Of a DNA stretch of 64,000 nucleotides, positions 48,901 through 61,162 are shown piece after piece (position 1 is the first letter of the stretch; each line of letters begins with the position of its first letter). The notes beneath the pieces were generated by a model, which was not told where the DNA came from, ran no database searches, and was given only the letters and a program-made list of their open reading frames with translations. The position numbers were made by a program, and so were the translations under genes. The stretch is taken from the NCBI GenBank assembly GCA_002633005.1, contig NMRA01000127.1, positions 380,438-444,437 on the forward strand. The letters run 5' to 3'. Source of the DNA: Phoronis australis (lineage: Eukaryota > Phoronida > Phoronidae).

Positions 48901-50835
48901 TTATAACCAGCATAAACTTACATAAAATGTCATTCAGACTGTGTTTGGCCTATTTTTCTTTGACATGTAAAATTCAATTCAATTTGCTATTGTATTTGTG
49001 TTGCCAGATTTCAGTATTGTTTATTTAGTGCTTGATTTTTCACATATTAGTTAAGAACTGATTGTAAATGTTTTCCCAACCATTTGATAAAATCTAGCAA
49101 ATCGAGCCCATATGTACACGAATTGTTTCCCTGTGGTAATTGACTAGCAGGTGAGCGAAAGGATAAGGGTCATCAATTTAATCGTCGGCTCTGATTTTCT
49201 ATTTCCCAATTTCACAGTTGAAGGCTGTTGGTATAAATTATGAACGATATTCCCAATGCCTGCCTGGCATTTATCCAGACTGATTTGCCTGTTAGTTTCC
49301 TTTATTATTTATTGTTCAGCCACTACGCATAGTGCCAGACTATACGCCAGACTGTACGCTTATCAATTAGTATTTAATTAACTACAGTTAGTGCCTTAGC
49401 TCCAAGCTTGTTTGTTACAATGTTCATCAAATTCTGTATAACATTTTCGTGTACATCAAAAAATATGCGCTTGCGCAAAGGATTTCTCCATCAGTTCCAA
49501 CCCTTGTCTTTACGAACAGAATTTTAAGGACAGAAAACCACGCGTAATCATCGGAAGTTTCTTACCTCCAATAGGGCCATTCACTGACTTCACTGCAATT
49601 GAGAAATTTTTTTTACTTTTTTTACATACAATAAACAACTTGGCCCATTTTGATTGGCTGATACTTGGAACCTTTCTCACATCTAGGAAACACACTTTTA
49701 ACCTGAATTCCGGATGAATGATTAAAATTTTTCTCAGTGGTAACTTTCCGCAGCTCCGCCTCTCCTGCCTTGCCTGTTAGCCAAGTAACAGGCTGCACGC
49801 ACTGATCATTTGGATGCGCAAATTGTAAAATACACGCACATTTTATCTCTGTCAGATCAAGTAGGTCATGTTCTGAGAAGGCCTTATTTTGTTGATTGGT
49901 TGAGATCTGGGAGCTTGGAATATCGAAATAAACATGGAATTCTGAGTTCGTTGAAGCTATCTCAAGGTTAAACAAGCAGTTCTGTTTGTGGGAATTAATA
50001 CGAAAATGAGTTACTCATCGAAAACGACAAGTTCCATTAAGTTAGAAAGCTGATAAATCCCTCCTTTACTTTAGCTCAAGATTGGTTAAGCAACCCTGAA
50101 GTTGACGCATACCTAATCTTGAGAAGCAGCGGGATTTCAGTTCCTGCACAACTGAGACATATTAGACAAGTAGAGAGTATACGGGCCGGTTGAAGTGTAC
50201 AAATTCAGATTTTTGTGACGTATTTGGAATGAAATGGACGGGAGATGTGATGGAATGATTGCCAAAACATCAGTGACTATCTTTTGAACCTCAGTGTTTG
50301 ACGGGTTTGCCTAAACAGTTCAATGTATTCAAAAATACATTTTGCACGGAAAACCCATTGCATGAACTTGTATTTATATATGTACACAACCAGTTTGTAG
50401 CACCGAGACTATAATCATTGTAATACCTGCCGTCTCCCAGGGCTCAACGATAGAAAGAGTTTGCTGGGATGTACTGCCAAATCGGATGGCTATTTTGGTG
50501 GCTTGGGCGAGTCATTCGTTGTTCCAGTATTTTGTCATGCATTACTTTCAACTGAAATGTGCTTGCCTTTTTGAGCCGGATCAGGACTGGTGGACATCGG
50601 ACCATGTTAGGTTGTTATGCATTCTCCGTTGGTTTTCTTAGCCCTTTCTCGTGAAAGTTCCCTATGCATGCAGTTGGGAAATAGGAACAAAAAGGTTCCA
50701 TTTCCAAGTAAGTGCCTCAGCGGCTCTGTCAGAAGTTTCTAGTACATATCGTTTTATCTCTGCCCCAACCAGGTAACTACATCAATTCCTAAGCATGAGT
50801 TTCTGTCTTTCCTCAATTTGGCCGTTTTTTTTCTC
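46000..50835. other. No supported gene; old repeat fragments
   Basis: Repeat D-like blocks (GAATTTCAC... then AAACAGATGAAGAATTAC-type) lie near 46690-46800 and 47620-47705, and a weak inverted repeat A fragment at 47865-47990. The 117-codon minus frame at 49622-49975 has no recognisable domain. Confidence 0.35.
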
Positions 50836-50841
50836 TTACAG

Positions 50842-51065
50842 TTTTGACTGTCAAACACATAATTCATATCGTGTGTTTAAATGTAATTTGTTATCAATTC
50901 AACATGGACAAGTCATTAAGAGATGTTAGCAGTGATCATTATGAGATGGGTTGGAATTCTTTTTACTGGCCTCCCTTTCTGCCCAGTGCATTTAATTGCT
51001 TCCAGATGACAACTGGAATCTTGCTTATGCACCTTAAGTGGAAAATGAACCAGTCCATTAACTAG
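50842..51065 (+). CDS. Possible terminal exon, unidentified
   Basis: The acceptor TTTTTTTTCTCTTACAG (to 50841) is very strong. The frame then runs 73 codons to a TAG (51063-51065) and includes MDKSLRDVSSDHYEMGWNSF. A GTAAGT donor-like site lies upstream at 50706. No AATAAA was found in the next few hundred bases and no domain is recognised. Confidence 0.25.
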
Positions 51066-52392
51066 CTGTACTGGCAACTACACCTCACTTGTCGACTTCA
51101 GTGTCATGGAACTCAGTAATCAATTACCACCCGGACACCCCCTGGCGTCTAATAGTGGATCAATCCAAGAAGTATCTTGAGATCTCTGTGCTTTTCAACA
51201 TATGTGTAAAGTGACAGGTTAAAGGGTAGTATTTTAACCAGCGCATCAATACAATATCGCAACTGATCGAAACTGGGTACAGGTAGGCTTAAAGGCTGCA
51301 GTTAAGAGCATGTCAAAGTTGTACACTGTTTGGATAATTGATTACTAAAGAACCATGCTGGGCTGGATTAAATCAAGATCTCTGTAACTGTGCCCATTGA
51401 AATCAGACACATGTGTATTGGGATAGTGATTATGTGTATTAGGCCATCAGGGTTTTCTCACTGAGTGAGTGATTTGCTCATGGTAGTGTTAGCTAGAGTA
51501 GTTAATGAGCCTCAGTTGAATGCCCTAATATCCAACCAGACACTGGTCTTGGCATAGCCTGCTTACACTGATTAGAGGTGTTAAATGTTCAGATCACACT
51601 GTTGTTAAACAGAGTACATTGTGATGGCATGTCATGTGATTGTATCAGCAGTTGGTTGGTGGTAACCTTGGGATTGTGAATTAGACAAGTATGGTATTGA
51701 AAGCAGGCTTCTAGTTACTAGTTCTTCGGTGAGGACACCAAATGCTATATTTTCTTATATACTCGTTTCGATATATTTTCGAGTTTGAAAAGCTCGTTAT
51801 TGGGGAAAGTGGTTTCCAATTTTCTAGTTGTCTGCAAAGTATCATTTGATTCCATTTTGTAGCCTGCGTAAATAAATAAATGAATAAACAGGTGGGTTGC
51901 ACTTATCCAATGTTGTGCGACTATTTTATGAACTACTGGTGCACTTTTCTAGCTCTATTTACGTTAAGGTATAGGTGACTTCAACTCTGGTCTACCTCAT
52001 TCATATTTTTGTACACCACGTTGATACTAATTTTATAGAGTGGCGAAAATGCTAGCATTTTCACTGGCTTGCACTTCAGGCAGCCAGATGAACTGTCCAC
52101 AAAATGGTCCATTTTTGGGTTCATTCTCTGCCACAAGTTGATTAATGTGGTAATGATGAGCAATGTGCTCATGCATCCCCATAGTGTGAACAGGAGGTGA
52201 ATGATTGCTTTTCGTTAATCTCGTTATTCCTACACTAACATTTAGGGTTTTGTTACCCCAACGCCTAAGTGAGCCTAAGCAAGACTGTGACTAACCCGTC
52301 CTAATCGGTTCACAAATTATTGCTCGTGGCTAGCCGCGATGCTGAAGAAAACCTATTCACTGATTTCTCTTTTATTGCATCGAGTTTAAAAA

Positions 52393-52484
52393 GTTCAAAG
52401 ACAGATCCTTTTTAATTTTCAATTTTAAAAACAGTAAAGTTCAAAGACATATCCTTTTTAATTTTCAGTTTTAAAAACAGTTAT
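52393..52484. repeat. 46-bp direct duplication
   Basis: GTTCAAAGACAGATCC with TTTTTAATTTTCAATTTTAA occurs twice (from 52393 and 52439) with a few substitutions. Confidence 0.95.
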
Positions 52485-53099
52485 GTTGGTTGTATGCCTT
52501 ACTTATTGTTTGTTTTTTGGCCGAGGAGCTGGTTATAGTGGAGTAAACACTGCATGCTTTCTTGTCCACTCGCATGCAAATCCTACTACTGTAAGATCTG
52601 CGTAATGGTAATTCTTGAATTGAGTTGGCCAATACTGCCTGCGTTTAAAAATTGGTTTAAGCTCTGACTTTGGGCAAAATACTTAAAAAATTTTTAATTG
52701 TCCCAATCTGGAAAGTTTATACCACAAAAAATGACAAAAATACGCTTGCTTAACATTTTGGAGTACTATCTTGCGAAAACTAAAACGAGTCGCATATCAC
52801 AACTGCAAAACTGTGTCCATTAACTACAGAAGTGGGTCTAAAAGCACTCCTTGAGTACCAAACTTTAGTTGGTATGTTACAATCTCACACAGTATATCAT
52901 TCATTTACTTTATTTATTGCTCAATTTATGATTCTTTACACCTGTTTGTAGGGGTTGGGGGAAGCCCCTGTTCCCAAGGATCTTGAGCTAAAATTTGTCA
53001 ACCCCTCTTGAGCTTTTTCCTACTTTCCTCACCACAAATGTGTGACAATTAAATAAAACAAGGTATATTGATTGTAATGCCAGCTGAAAGTGCAAGTTA

Positions 53100-54670
53100 T
53101 GTTGAATGACAATCTATCCTATTCAATCCCATTTGATTAATCTTGAGTAGACGGTTCTGTGTTTTGAAAAATTCCTGTTGCCTTGAATATTCAATCACAT
53201 AGCCTGAATTAAATGTTAACAATGATGAAATCAATCCTGTTATGCAGATTCTGTCATCACTTGCAAGTAAAGGGGAGTTAAAGATGCCATAGTCCTTTCA
53301 GTGAGGAATGGCATTCACTTGTAACATGTCTATACTGACAGAGGCTCTCTATCTCTAATAAGAGCAGTTTGTGGGGACCTGCCGCCAACTCGGGTAGGTG
53401 CTTTGTCCGCGAAATTTTGCACTTCTCAGGTGGCATTTGACTTGGTGGTATTGGTGGTATTGTCTCGTGGGTGGGTAAATGCAAAAAATGGAGACTGGGC
53501 CAGGAGAGTCTTCGAAAAAGGTATTGTTTCAGGGTCATTTTTTATCAGGTCCCCTTTGTGGTTTCATTTACCAGGCATTGAACGTGCGTCATTATCCCCT
53601 GCATTATTTGCTAGGGACCCCTCGGATAAAATACAAACATGGGTCACTCAATGGACACACCAGTGAGGTTCATGATGAGAGATTAATGGATGGAAGTGAA
53701 GCAGATCTTAGTAGCATATGCATTCTAAATAATCCACACCAAAGCCACTAGCAAAGGGGACAACTAGTTTTGCTCCCCGCTAACAGGGCTCCTGTTTAAA
53801 ACACATTTTCAGGGTCGTTTCTTAAAGATCCTTTTATTATGTAACCAAGCACTAGCAGGATAAGGATAAGTATTATGGCCCTTTCATACTAACTTAACTC
53901 CAGTATGATTGATCAGAGCCTCGATGTAAACTGCGAAATTAATTTAATCGTTCATACCAGCATTGAAGTAAACGAAGGTGACGCTGTCATCATAGAAGTA
54001 ATCGCAAGGTGGCGCTGATGCATCCCATGCATGCTAAGATTTTTTAATGTGACAGTTTGAATACATTTACGTGTAGTAATTGACATAAAACTTATTTCCA
54101 ATTCGATTGGTGATTATTCAAGCAAAATATAAGCAACTATTAGCGACGACACTGCATTTTATTTGTTGACAATAGCAGTGGCCCTTGGCGATAACTTTGG
54201 TGAGACTGAGATCAACCGTTCATACCGCATGGCAGTATCAACGCTCTGCTGTTAAATCCACCTGTTTACTGCAAAGTTAACTGGCGTTGTTAACTTTGAT
54301 CCAGGACCAAAGTTAACCCTGCATACTGACCACAACTCCCCAAAACATCTATGCGTCAACTACAGTATGAAAAGGTCTCCAGGCAATATGTTACCTGGAC
54401 ACAAATAGCAACTGTTAGCTTTCTTAACTGCCGGCAGGATTGATTTTTAAAATGCATTCGTTTGCAAGTGTAGACTGAATTTACAAAGCAGAATTGATGT
54501 TATTAAGTTACCATTATTAAATTCACTCTGGAGACTGAATCTTAAAGACAGCATAGGATTACAAGCAGTGAGCCTGAATCTTCAAGTCAGCATATGATTG
54601 TCTAAATGCACTGAATCTTATCAGGACTGGTTTCAAAGAATTTCAATAAATTTACAAAATAGGATCAATT
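53100..54670. mobile_element. Foldback-like element F, copy 2, interrupted
   Basis: Left arm (about 53100-53270) carries the CTGAATCTGCATAACARGATTG-type block in minus orientation. The centre (53280-53700) matches 4240-4600 inverted, and the right arm (54440-54670) carries at least four CTGAATYT blocks in plus orientation. Element E (53877-54382) sits between centre and right arm. No coding frame. Confidence 0.45.
53877..54382. mobile_element. Repeat E, copy 2, unoccupied MITE site
   Basis: Ends show short inverted similarity (CCCTTTCATACTAACTTAAC on the left; CCTTTTCATACTGTAGTTGAC on the right, minus strand). 54245-54360 aligns with the two halves of the copy at 34590-35030. The junction ATCCAGGACCAAAGTTAAC at about 54299 lacks the MITE. 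Confidence 0.5.
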
Positions 54671-55523
54671 TTTCTAAAATCATTTTTTACTTTCCAATGT
54701 TGGACAATAAAGTGTGAGCATATTTGTTTTGTCAGTCCATTCTGTCTCATCTTCAGCTGTTGAAGGAAGTTGAATTGTTGGTTCATAACCAATGTAATGA
54801 AATTTTCAAGGCAGGTTTGTATACACCACTAAAATCAATTTTTGAAAATTGTTATTTGCCTCAGAAAATGTGCTTGGAACACAGTGGTGAATTTTATCTA
54901 TCAAATTTCCTGATGTTAATAAATAGGAAGAAATTTATATTTTATTTCATCGGTATTGTTAGTAATTTACACCGCCACCAGCCGGCACGTGTTTAAAAAC
55001 TCCATATTCTGAGCAATACCGTGAACTTTTGAATATGCAAATACAATGATTTTGGTTACATCAGTGTTTTTAATAAAAGAATTTAATTAAAGAAACGACC
55101 ATAGATTTTCTATAATTGAGGTGGCATATGGTTCTAGTGTCCTCAAGCGGGCTTCAGGATTGTCATTACAGAAATGTCATCTTCTGATGATTTTCTGTTG
55201 TTTCTTAATTTACTAAAAGGCAATAATGAGTCATGATAATTTAATCAGTAGAGTTGTTGAGCTTGCAATTAACTTAATACAGATGTGTTGTACATTTCTA
55301 TGGTGGATTGGATTGCTGTTTTTTTTTCTTTTGGGAGATTGAACAAGATATGAAAGTGAACAGTGCAGTAGGTTCCCAATTTTTTGCATGACATCTTGTG
55401 ATGAAGTGGTGAATTCATTTTTGCATCGATTTATTTAATATCAACACCTGATTGAATCAGGTACAAACCCACGTTCCCTCAAGCAAACAAAAACTTTATT
55501 TGGACCACTTACATTGTAAAACA

Positions 55524-56011
55524 GGGACCGGTTCGATGAAACTGACTTAAATTCATCTTTGACTTAAGTCTAAGATTCGTTTTAACTTCCAAACTTTGAA
55601 ACTTCCATATCCGGCATGCGCACACCTAGCCTAAAAAAAATGAGGGGCTCGAATTTTTGAGAATGTGGACCTTTTACTAAGATTCATGGGGTGTGTTCAG
55701 AGCTATGAATTGTGCATTCGCCAAGTTTTGGTAGTTCCTGCCTTTCTAGTCGACTTTTGTCTCGTTTTCTACATTTCTCGGAGTTTTTGTTTCTCTGAGG
55801 CTGACCTTTTCGCCCACTTTACCAAATCAAACGAGCCCTCCAAGCCCCCCGTGGGTGCGCGCACATAAATTACTAAAATTAAGACAAAACCTAAATCAAA
55901 AACTTTTTAAATCAAACTTAAGATTACTTTCATGAAACAGACTTGAGACAAAATTAAGTTTTATCTGAAAATTGTCTGAAATTTAAGTCGGTTTCTTTTT
56001 GAAATGGGCCC
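55524..56011. mobile_element. Tourist/Harbinger-like MITE, second copy, inverted
   Basis: Left end GGGACCGGTTCGATGAAACT, right end inverted GGGCCCATTTCAAAAAGAAA, both followed by CYGACTTAAA. The interior aligns in reverse orientation with 34709-34947 (for example CAAACTTTGAAACTTCCATA). About 240 bases at 55620-55865, flanked by GCGCACAC and GTGCGCGCAC, have no counterpart in the shorter copy. Confidence 0.6.
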
Positions 56012-56014
56012 CTG

Positions 56015-57900
56015 GTCTCAAATTGCTCTTACCAAGATGAAAAGTGGCGTATAATATAACTGGCTGTGACAAGAGAATTTGTTGAACCTGCTCTGAAGCC
56101 ATTAGGAATTTGTTGTATCCAAGTGCACAAGTCACTTATCATCCAAGTCAGGAACAAGCCAAGGTCAATTTGCCAAGTATAAGTGGCCTAATATCACTTT
56201 CATTAGATCTGTTCTGTAGTTCACAAGTGGACACGATTTGAAAAGGTTGTAAGGGTTCATTTGAAAATGGTTTTGTTTTCAAAAAAAAATGCATAGTGTG
56301 AGTACAGCAAATGCAAGTTTTACAATCCGTTGGTTGTTGTTATTATTGTCGTAATCAGTCGCTACAAGATTGATGTCATTAACACTGCATATTTCTCTTT
56401 TTTTGGTTACATCTTCAGTTACCACACACTCTTGATAGTTCATGCAATATTGCACGTTCACATTTCAAGCTCATGACAAACAGTGTTCCATATTATAGGG
56501 GCAGTATATTTTAATGGTGAGTTTTGGTTTTTGACTTTGTATTTGTCAGAAGAAATAATTCTAACTAAAAAATAAGGTACTGTAAAAAAGCTTCAGTTTG
56601 CCACACAATTTGACATGATAATATTTCTCGACAAAAATAAGTTTTTATGTAAAATTTAATTTTCTTGTTTGCACAGCTGGTGTGGTTGCAGTTAAACAAC
56701 TAACATTTTAAACTGTGACCATTCACACCACACACCGATAGAGAATTGTGACCTTTGAAAAGTAGAAAATGGCAATGCTAATGATTATTTTTCTGAACAG
56801 TTATTGTGGTCACAACGTTTAAAAATTGTTACCACTTCTAGTGCTGTGTTTGGTTTGTTTGTGCTCGTAACAAGATATGTGGCATTCTGGGGCTGATCTA
56901 GCAGAGGTCTCTAGGATCTCATGGATAGTGTTGGGAAAGCTTAAAGGAATTAAGGGTGGTGTGTGGGACATGTTCTCGTTCACACCCTTAATGAAGAAAA
57001 CAACAATTTCACTGCTTTTTATGTAAATTGATGCATTTCCATCGTTTTGGGATGATTGGAATCCAAAAAGGATGTCTTTGCTGACATTACTTCATGGGAT
57101 TGCCACCGAGTGGCGCCAACACTGACCGCTATCGTTTCCTGACACTTGCTGCACCTGCCATGTTAGATAAAACAAAGATTCCACCCCAATACATGAACCA
57201 AAACAATGGTTTCCTAAGGTGGTGCCACGTGAGATCAAATGGAATCTGTGTCATTCATGAGATTCTGTTGTACAGATTCAGCTCTCCTAACAGTGGTGAA
57301 AAACTGATAATGGTGGTGTTAGTGATCCACTGGTCCTATTGTGTGCTCACACACATGCACACCTGTGCATGTACGTTTGTTGATGTAAATATAAGCTGCT
57401 GAGAACTCCGTTTGTGTCTAAAACTGTGAAACCTGATTTAGATCTTTTGTTGCTGTAAAACTAGACTCAGTTCCTTATTTATAAGTAGTTGTGATTTATG
57501 GAAGTGGCAGTTTGTTTACGCTTGAGATATCCAACTGCCACTGCTTTTCAACTGATTTGAGTAAGGAAAAATTTGAGTCCAGTTTTATAACATGTACCAG
57601 CATTAATCAAAAATTTTTTCTGATGAAAAGCAGGTTTACTGCTGCTTTACTGTGCTGTGCTCAGATATTTGTCATGTTGGATCGTTCAAGGTATCAGCCA
57701 ACTGATTTATATGTTATTTTTTGCTATAGTCAGGCAACACTGTGTATTTGGTGGTGAGCAATGTTTCTAATTATTATTGAGATTTCTTTACTTCCGCTAC
57801 TAGACTTTGGTGTTGAGGGTTTTTAGCAACCCACGGGAAAATAGGTCGCAAGCTCATCGCATAGAGACCGATAGATAGACGTATGCATTGTTCAATTTGT
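56015..57900. other. No supported gene
   Basis: AT-rich. 57094-57402 is a 102-codon frame starting at a CCACCGAGTGGCGCC motif, without domain or splice support. Confidence 0.35.
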
Positions 57901-58024
57901 TTTTTTCTTATAATAAAGATAATTGTAAGCATTTATCGGTAACTGGCTGATGTGCACCCAAGGTACAACCTGCATCGTTATATCCAACAAAGACGCAACA
58001 AAGGAAAACTATGGTAGTGCCCCA

Positions 58025-58138
58025 TAGGCGATAACCATGTGAAGTGCTTACACCCATCGCATGGATCTCGCAAGTTAAACAATAGCTTTCGACATCCATA
58101 CCGACATCATTTGGCATGGGAAATTACAGGTCATAAGT
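58025..58138 (+). pseudogene. 5S rRNA-like sequence (pseudogene or SINE3 head)
   Basis: GGATCTCGCAAGTTAAACA (58063-58081) corresponds to the 5S GATCTCGGAAGCTAAGCA segment (A box), and ATTTGGCATGGGAAAT (58109-58124) to the TACTTGGATGGGAGAC segment (C box). ATAACCATGTGAAGTG upstream fits the 5S start region. Spacing between the boxes is about 8 nt longer than in real 5S genes, and no T-run terminator follows, so this is a degenerate copy or the promoter head of a 5S-derived SINE. Confidence 0.35.
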
Positions 58139-58139
58139 A

Positions 58140-60920
58140 GATTGCCATCTTGTACATGTGGTGGCACATCTGGGATATTGCCTCACTGCTTAAACTTTCC
58201 AAAGGCCTAATGTTCATAATATGCTGGAATAATTTTTAGGTCATGTGGGCCCCAAATCTTCCTGTCCATGCACAGGTAAACATAAACAAATACTAAAACT
58301 CCCAGTTGCCCTCAGGCAGTGGCCATCTGCCATCCAGTAGGCAGCTTTGAAGTTTTGTTCATTTGCTCTTTTTGAAAATATTTTGTCTGGAATATGTTCC
58401 AGCCGTTGCATGCCATGTTTTTGTTGACAGATTTTTGTGTTGATAAGAACCAATCCTCACACAACAGGCTTGGCTGGTGAATGGCAATAAGTACCTAAAC
58501 AGTTCTCTTTCAAAGCACAAAAAGTGATTAAGTCTCACTGTTGGCTTCATCTGTTATTTCTAGTTTGACACAAGTCTTGATTCCTTTGTAGAGATGCTAA
58601 AATTTGATTTCTGTGGTTAACAGTGGTGTATTCTCAAATGTTCTGCTTCAATCCTGGTACACATAATGTAGTGATCACTTGCAGTATCAGCCCTTTTCCA
58701 TATACATTGCTTTTAACACTAAAAATGTCGAGCCTGTCATTTCCCATCGGATCGATTTCAGTCTGTAACAATGATGTGTCATTTCTTCCCAAGCTTATAG
58801 AAATCACATCTAATCTGGGCTCGATATAAGTTGAGCATACTTTTATACAAAAAGGTTTAGAATTGTATTTGACTCTGGATGCGGTATGTAGCAGCTTTAA
58901 ATGACCGTTTACAATGTCGGTTCATTAAACAACATACTAACTGAATTGTATATTTTTAGTGAGTAGACACCACAGACTAATCTTACATGTTGTTGTTGTT
59001 TTTATCCAGTTGCTTGTTTGTAAACAGTCTATTAATTGCCATTTCACTCTCCACTGGCTAGCCAATGCCCTCAGCTATCTGTTACCCACGAAACGGACAT
59101 TAATCAACACATCTTCTTACTCCATCCTAAGTCATTAACAGATGAACAAGTCAGCTCCACGCATTCAGGCAAATCATGCCGATGGTCATGTGTGTGTGAA
59201 TGTGCATGTGTGCGTGCTAATAATTTAGTTGAAGATAACAGATGAAATTGCCATGTTTTTACTGCCTCCGATCAATATATGACTATTACCAGTAAAGTGG
59301 GGGAATATTCTTATTCGATTAGCCGTTTCTCTGATTAACTATGTCGTTTGGCCAACCGCTAAGTTGCGAGGCGCAGTTACGCGCTGTTTGTTCAACCAGA
59401 ATTGTATATATGTAGGAGTTGTGCAGCTAAATGTAAATCTCAATTAAATCTCAATTGATAGTGGTGTGAGTTAGCTTTTCATTGACTGGGCTCTATTTAA
59501 TCGGCAATGGACGTCACATGTTGCCACATTTCTACACCGTAAACAAGATAATAGCCAGAGACGGATTTTTGAAGTCAGTCTGCAAGGGGTTCTTACCTAC
59601 CCATTTTTTAGGGAAAGTCCTGAAAATAGGATACAATCTCACCAATTTAGGGCAAAATATAGCCAACAAGTGAAATTTTATTTTCCGCTTTTTTTAGACC
59701 AAATAAATGTCATGTCATTTTTAAGGTTTACACCTGTCGTTGACAGTGTGAAGATTAGCAGGTCATCGTTTACGACTTGACCAAAATCCCAGCTCGCAAT
59801 TACGAAATTCAGCTCCCACATATCCCTGGTCACACAACTTTGATGACCAAATAAACGCCGTCGCGGTGCATTTCTGTGTTGCGGCTCCTGTATTTTCACA
59901 TTCAACTAAAAAGTGCTGTTGATGAATTTTTGAGCGACGTTACTCGTGTGCATTAAATGTGAGTAGGCCAAAATCTCTGCTTGCTTTCTCAAATTTAAGG
60001 TCTTTTCAGGTTTGGCAAGAGACAGTAAATACTTAAAGCAATTGCTTTATACATGGATTCAAAACTCTATTCTTCAAATGAGTACGGCTGTGGTTTGTTA
60101 GGACAGAAAAGCGTTTGCAGGAAAAGATTTATAAATCGAAAAAAATGCAAAACTAGTTTTTATATTGCATTTGTCTCTGCATTTCTTGGTTCTAAAATGT
60201 GACATGCTTTAAAGGATTGTAACCATGGGTTTGGGGATTCATCAGAGAAGCTCCTTACCAAGGGTCAGATGGGACTACAGAGATTTGTGTCTCTTGCTAA
60301 AGGCCTACTGTAAGTTAAAGTACAACTTTTTATGTGGAATCGGATTCCTGTATGTTCTGTCTGGAGTGCACTTCAAAAATCGTGTCTGGTAAATTTATAT
60401 CCCAGTACCTCGATTGCTAAATCACTATTAACTCCTTCCCTTTAAGAAGAAATTATTGTATCTTCCCAACTCCTCCATGTATGGTTTAATGTTTGCTTTT
60501 AATCACCCACGGTGCGCTCAATACCCACCCCCCAATGAATGCTGCTGAGACATCCTCAAAAGTGCCAGTCCCTGTGAATGCTGGTCTCGAAGCAATTTTA
60601 GCTCTCAAAGCGTAGGCACATTGCTTACGTGTGAATGGCTCGCCCTCTGATTTTTTAGCTTCCCAGTTTAAGTGTTTGGGCGTTAAGCTGGGCGAGTATG
60701 GTTTTTCATTATAAAACTTGATGTCTAATCAAAACTAGTCTAAGGATGATTTAGTGTTTACTCATCTTATTTTGGACAAACTGATAAAAAAATAATCGCA
60801 GGTGGTCTGGTACGCGTTATACCAGATGTGCGCTGGCTACTCAGGTGGGCCTATTGCACTGCTCACCTGGATCCATTTTAGACTTTATTAGTATATATAA
60901 AACTGAGCTAAGGAGCTAGA
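58140..60920. other. No supported gene
   Basis: No coding or RNA gene recognised. A short similarity between 39595 and 59637 (CTCACCAATTTMGGGCAAA) hints at another old repeat. Confidence 0.35.
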
Positions 60921-60929
60921 GACTTGACT

Positions 60930-61020
60930 CAAGTATGTAGTAGTGTGCCCCAGTGGCACTCAAGCCCACTACCCTTATTATAGAAAGCAGACACTCGTCA
61001 CACTAGGCTACACTGCCTCC
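60930..61020 (-). mobile_element. tRNA-derived SINE head
   Basis: On the minus strand GGAGGCAGTGTAGCCTAGTG (A box within) leads through an anticodon-arm-like stretch to GTGGGCTTGAGTGCCACTGG (B box within). Box spacing and order are those of a tRNA-derived pol III promoter. The body would extend to lower coordinates (CTTAGCTCAGTTTTATA...). The right end lies about 140 bases from the TIR element at 61163. Confidence 0.55.
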
Positions 61021-61069
61021 TTTTCGTACACACCTAGCTAATAATGTACTGAAATTATTTTAACAAATA

Positions 61070-61160
61070 ATTTGAATTAAATTTTTAATACATTTGGCGT
61101 TCATCTGCTGTGTTGTGTGCTGAATAGATAAAGACGGACTATAGTATTTTTTATTAGAAA
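61070..61160 (+). repeat. Repeat D fragment
   Basis: TGTGTGCTGAATAGATAAAGA matches TGTGTGCTAAATAGATGAAG at about 37357, TGTGCTAAACAGATGAAG at about 46750 and a weaker match near 47665; flanks are also similar. Confidence 0.4.
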
Positions 61161-61162
61161 TA

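Noticed and set aside
49622-49975. 117-codon minus-strand frame
   Set aside because: No domain, splice signal or repeat relation supports it.
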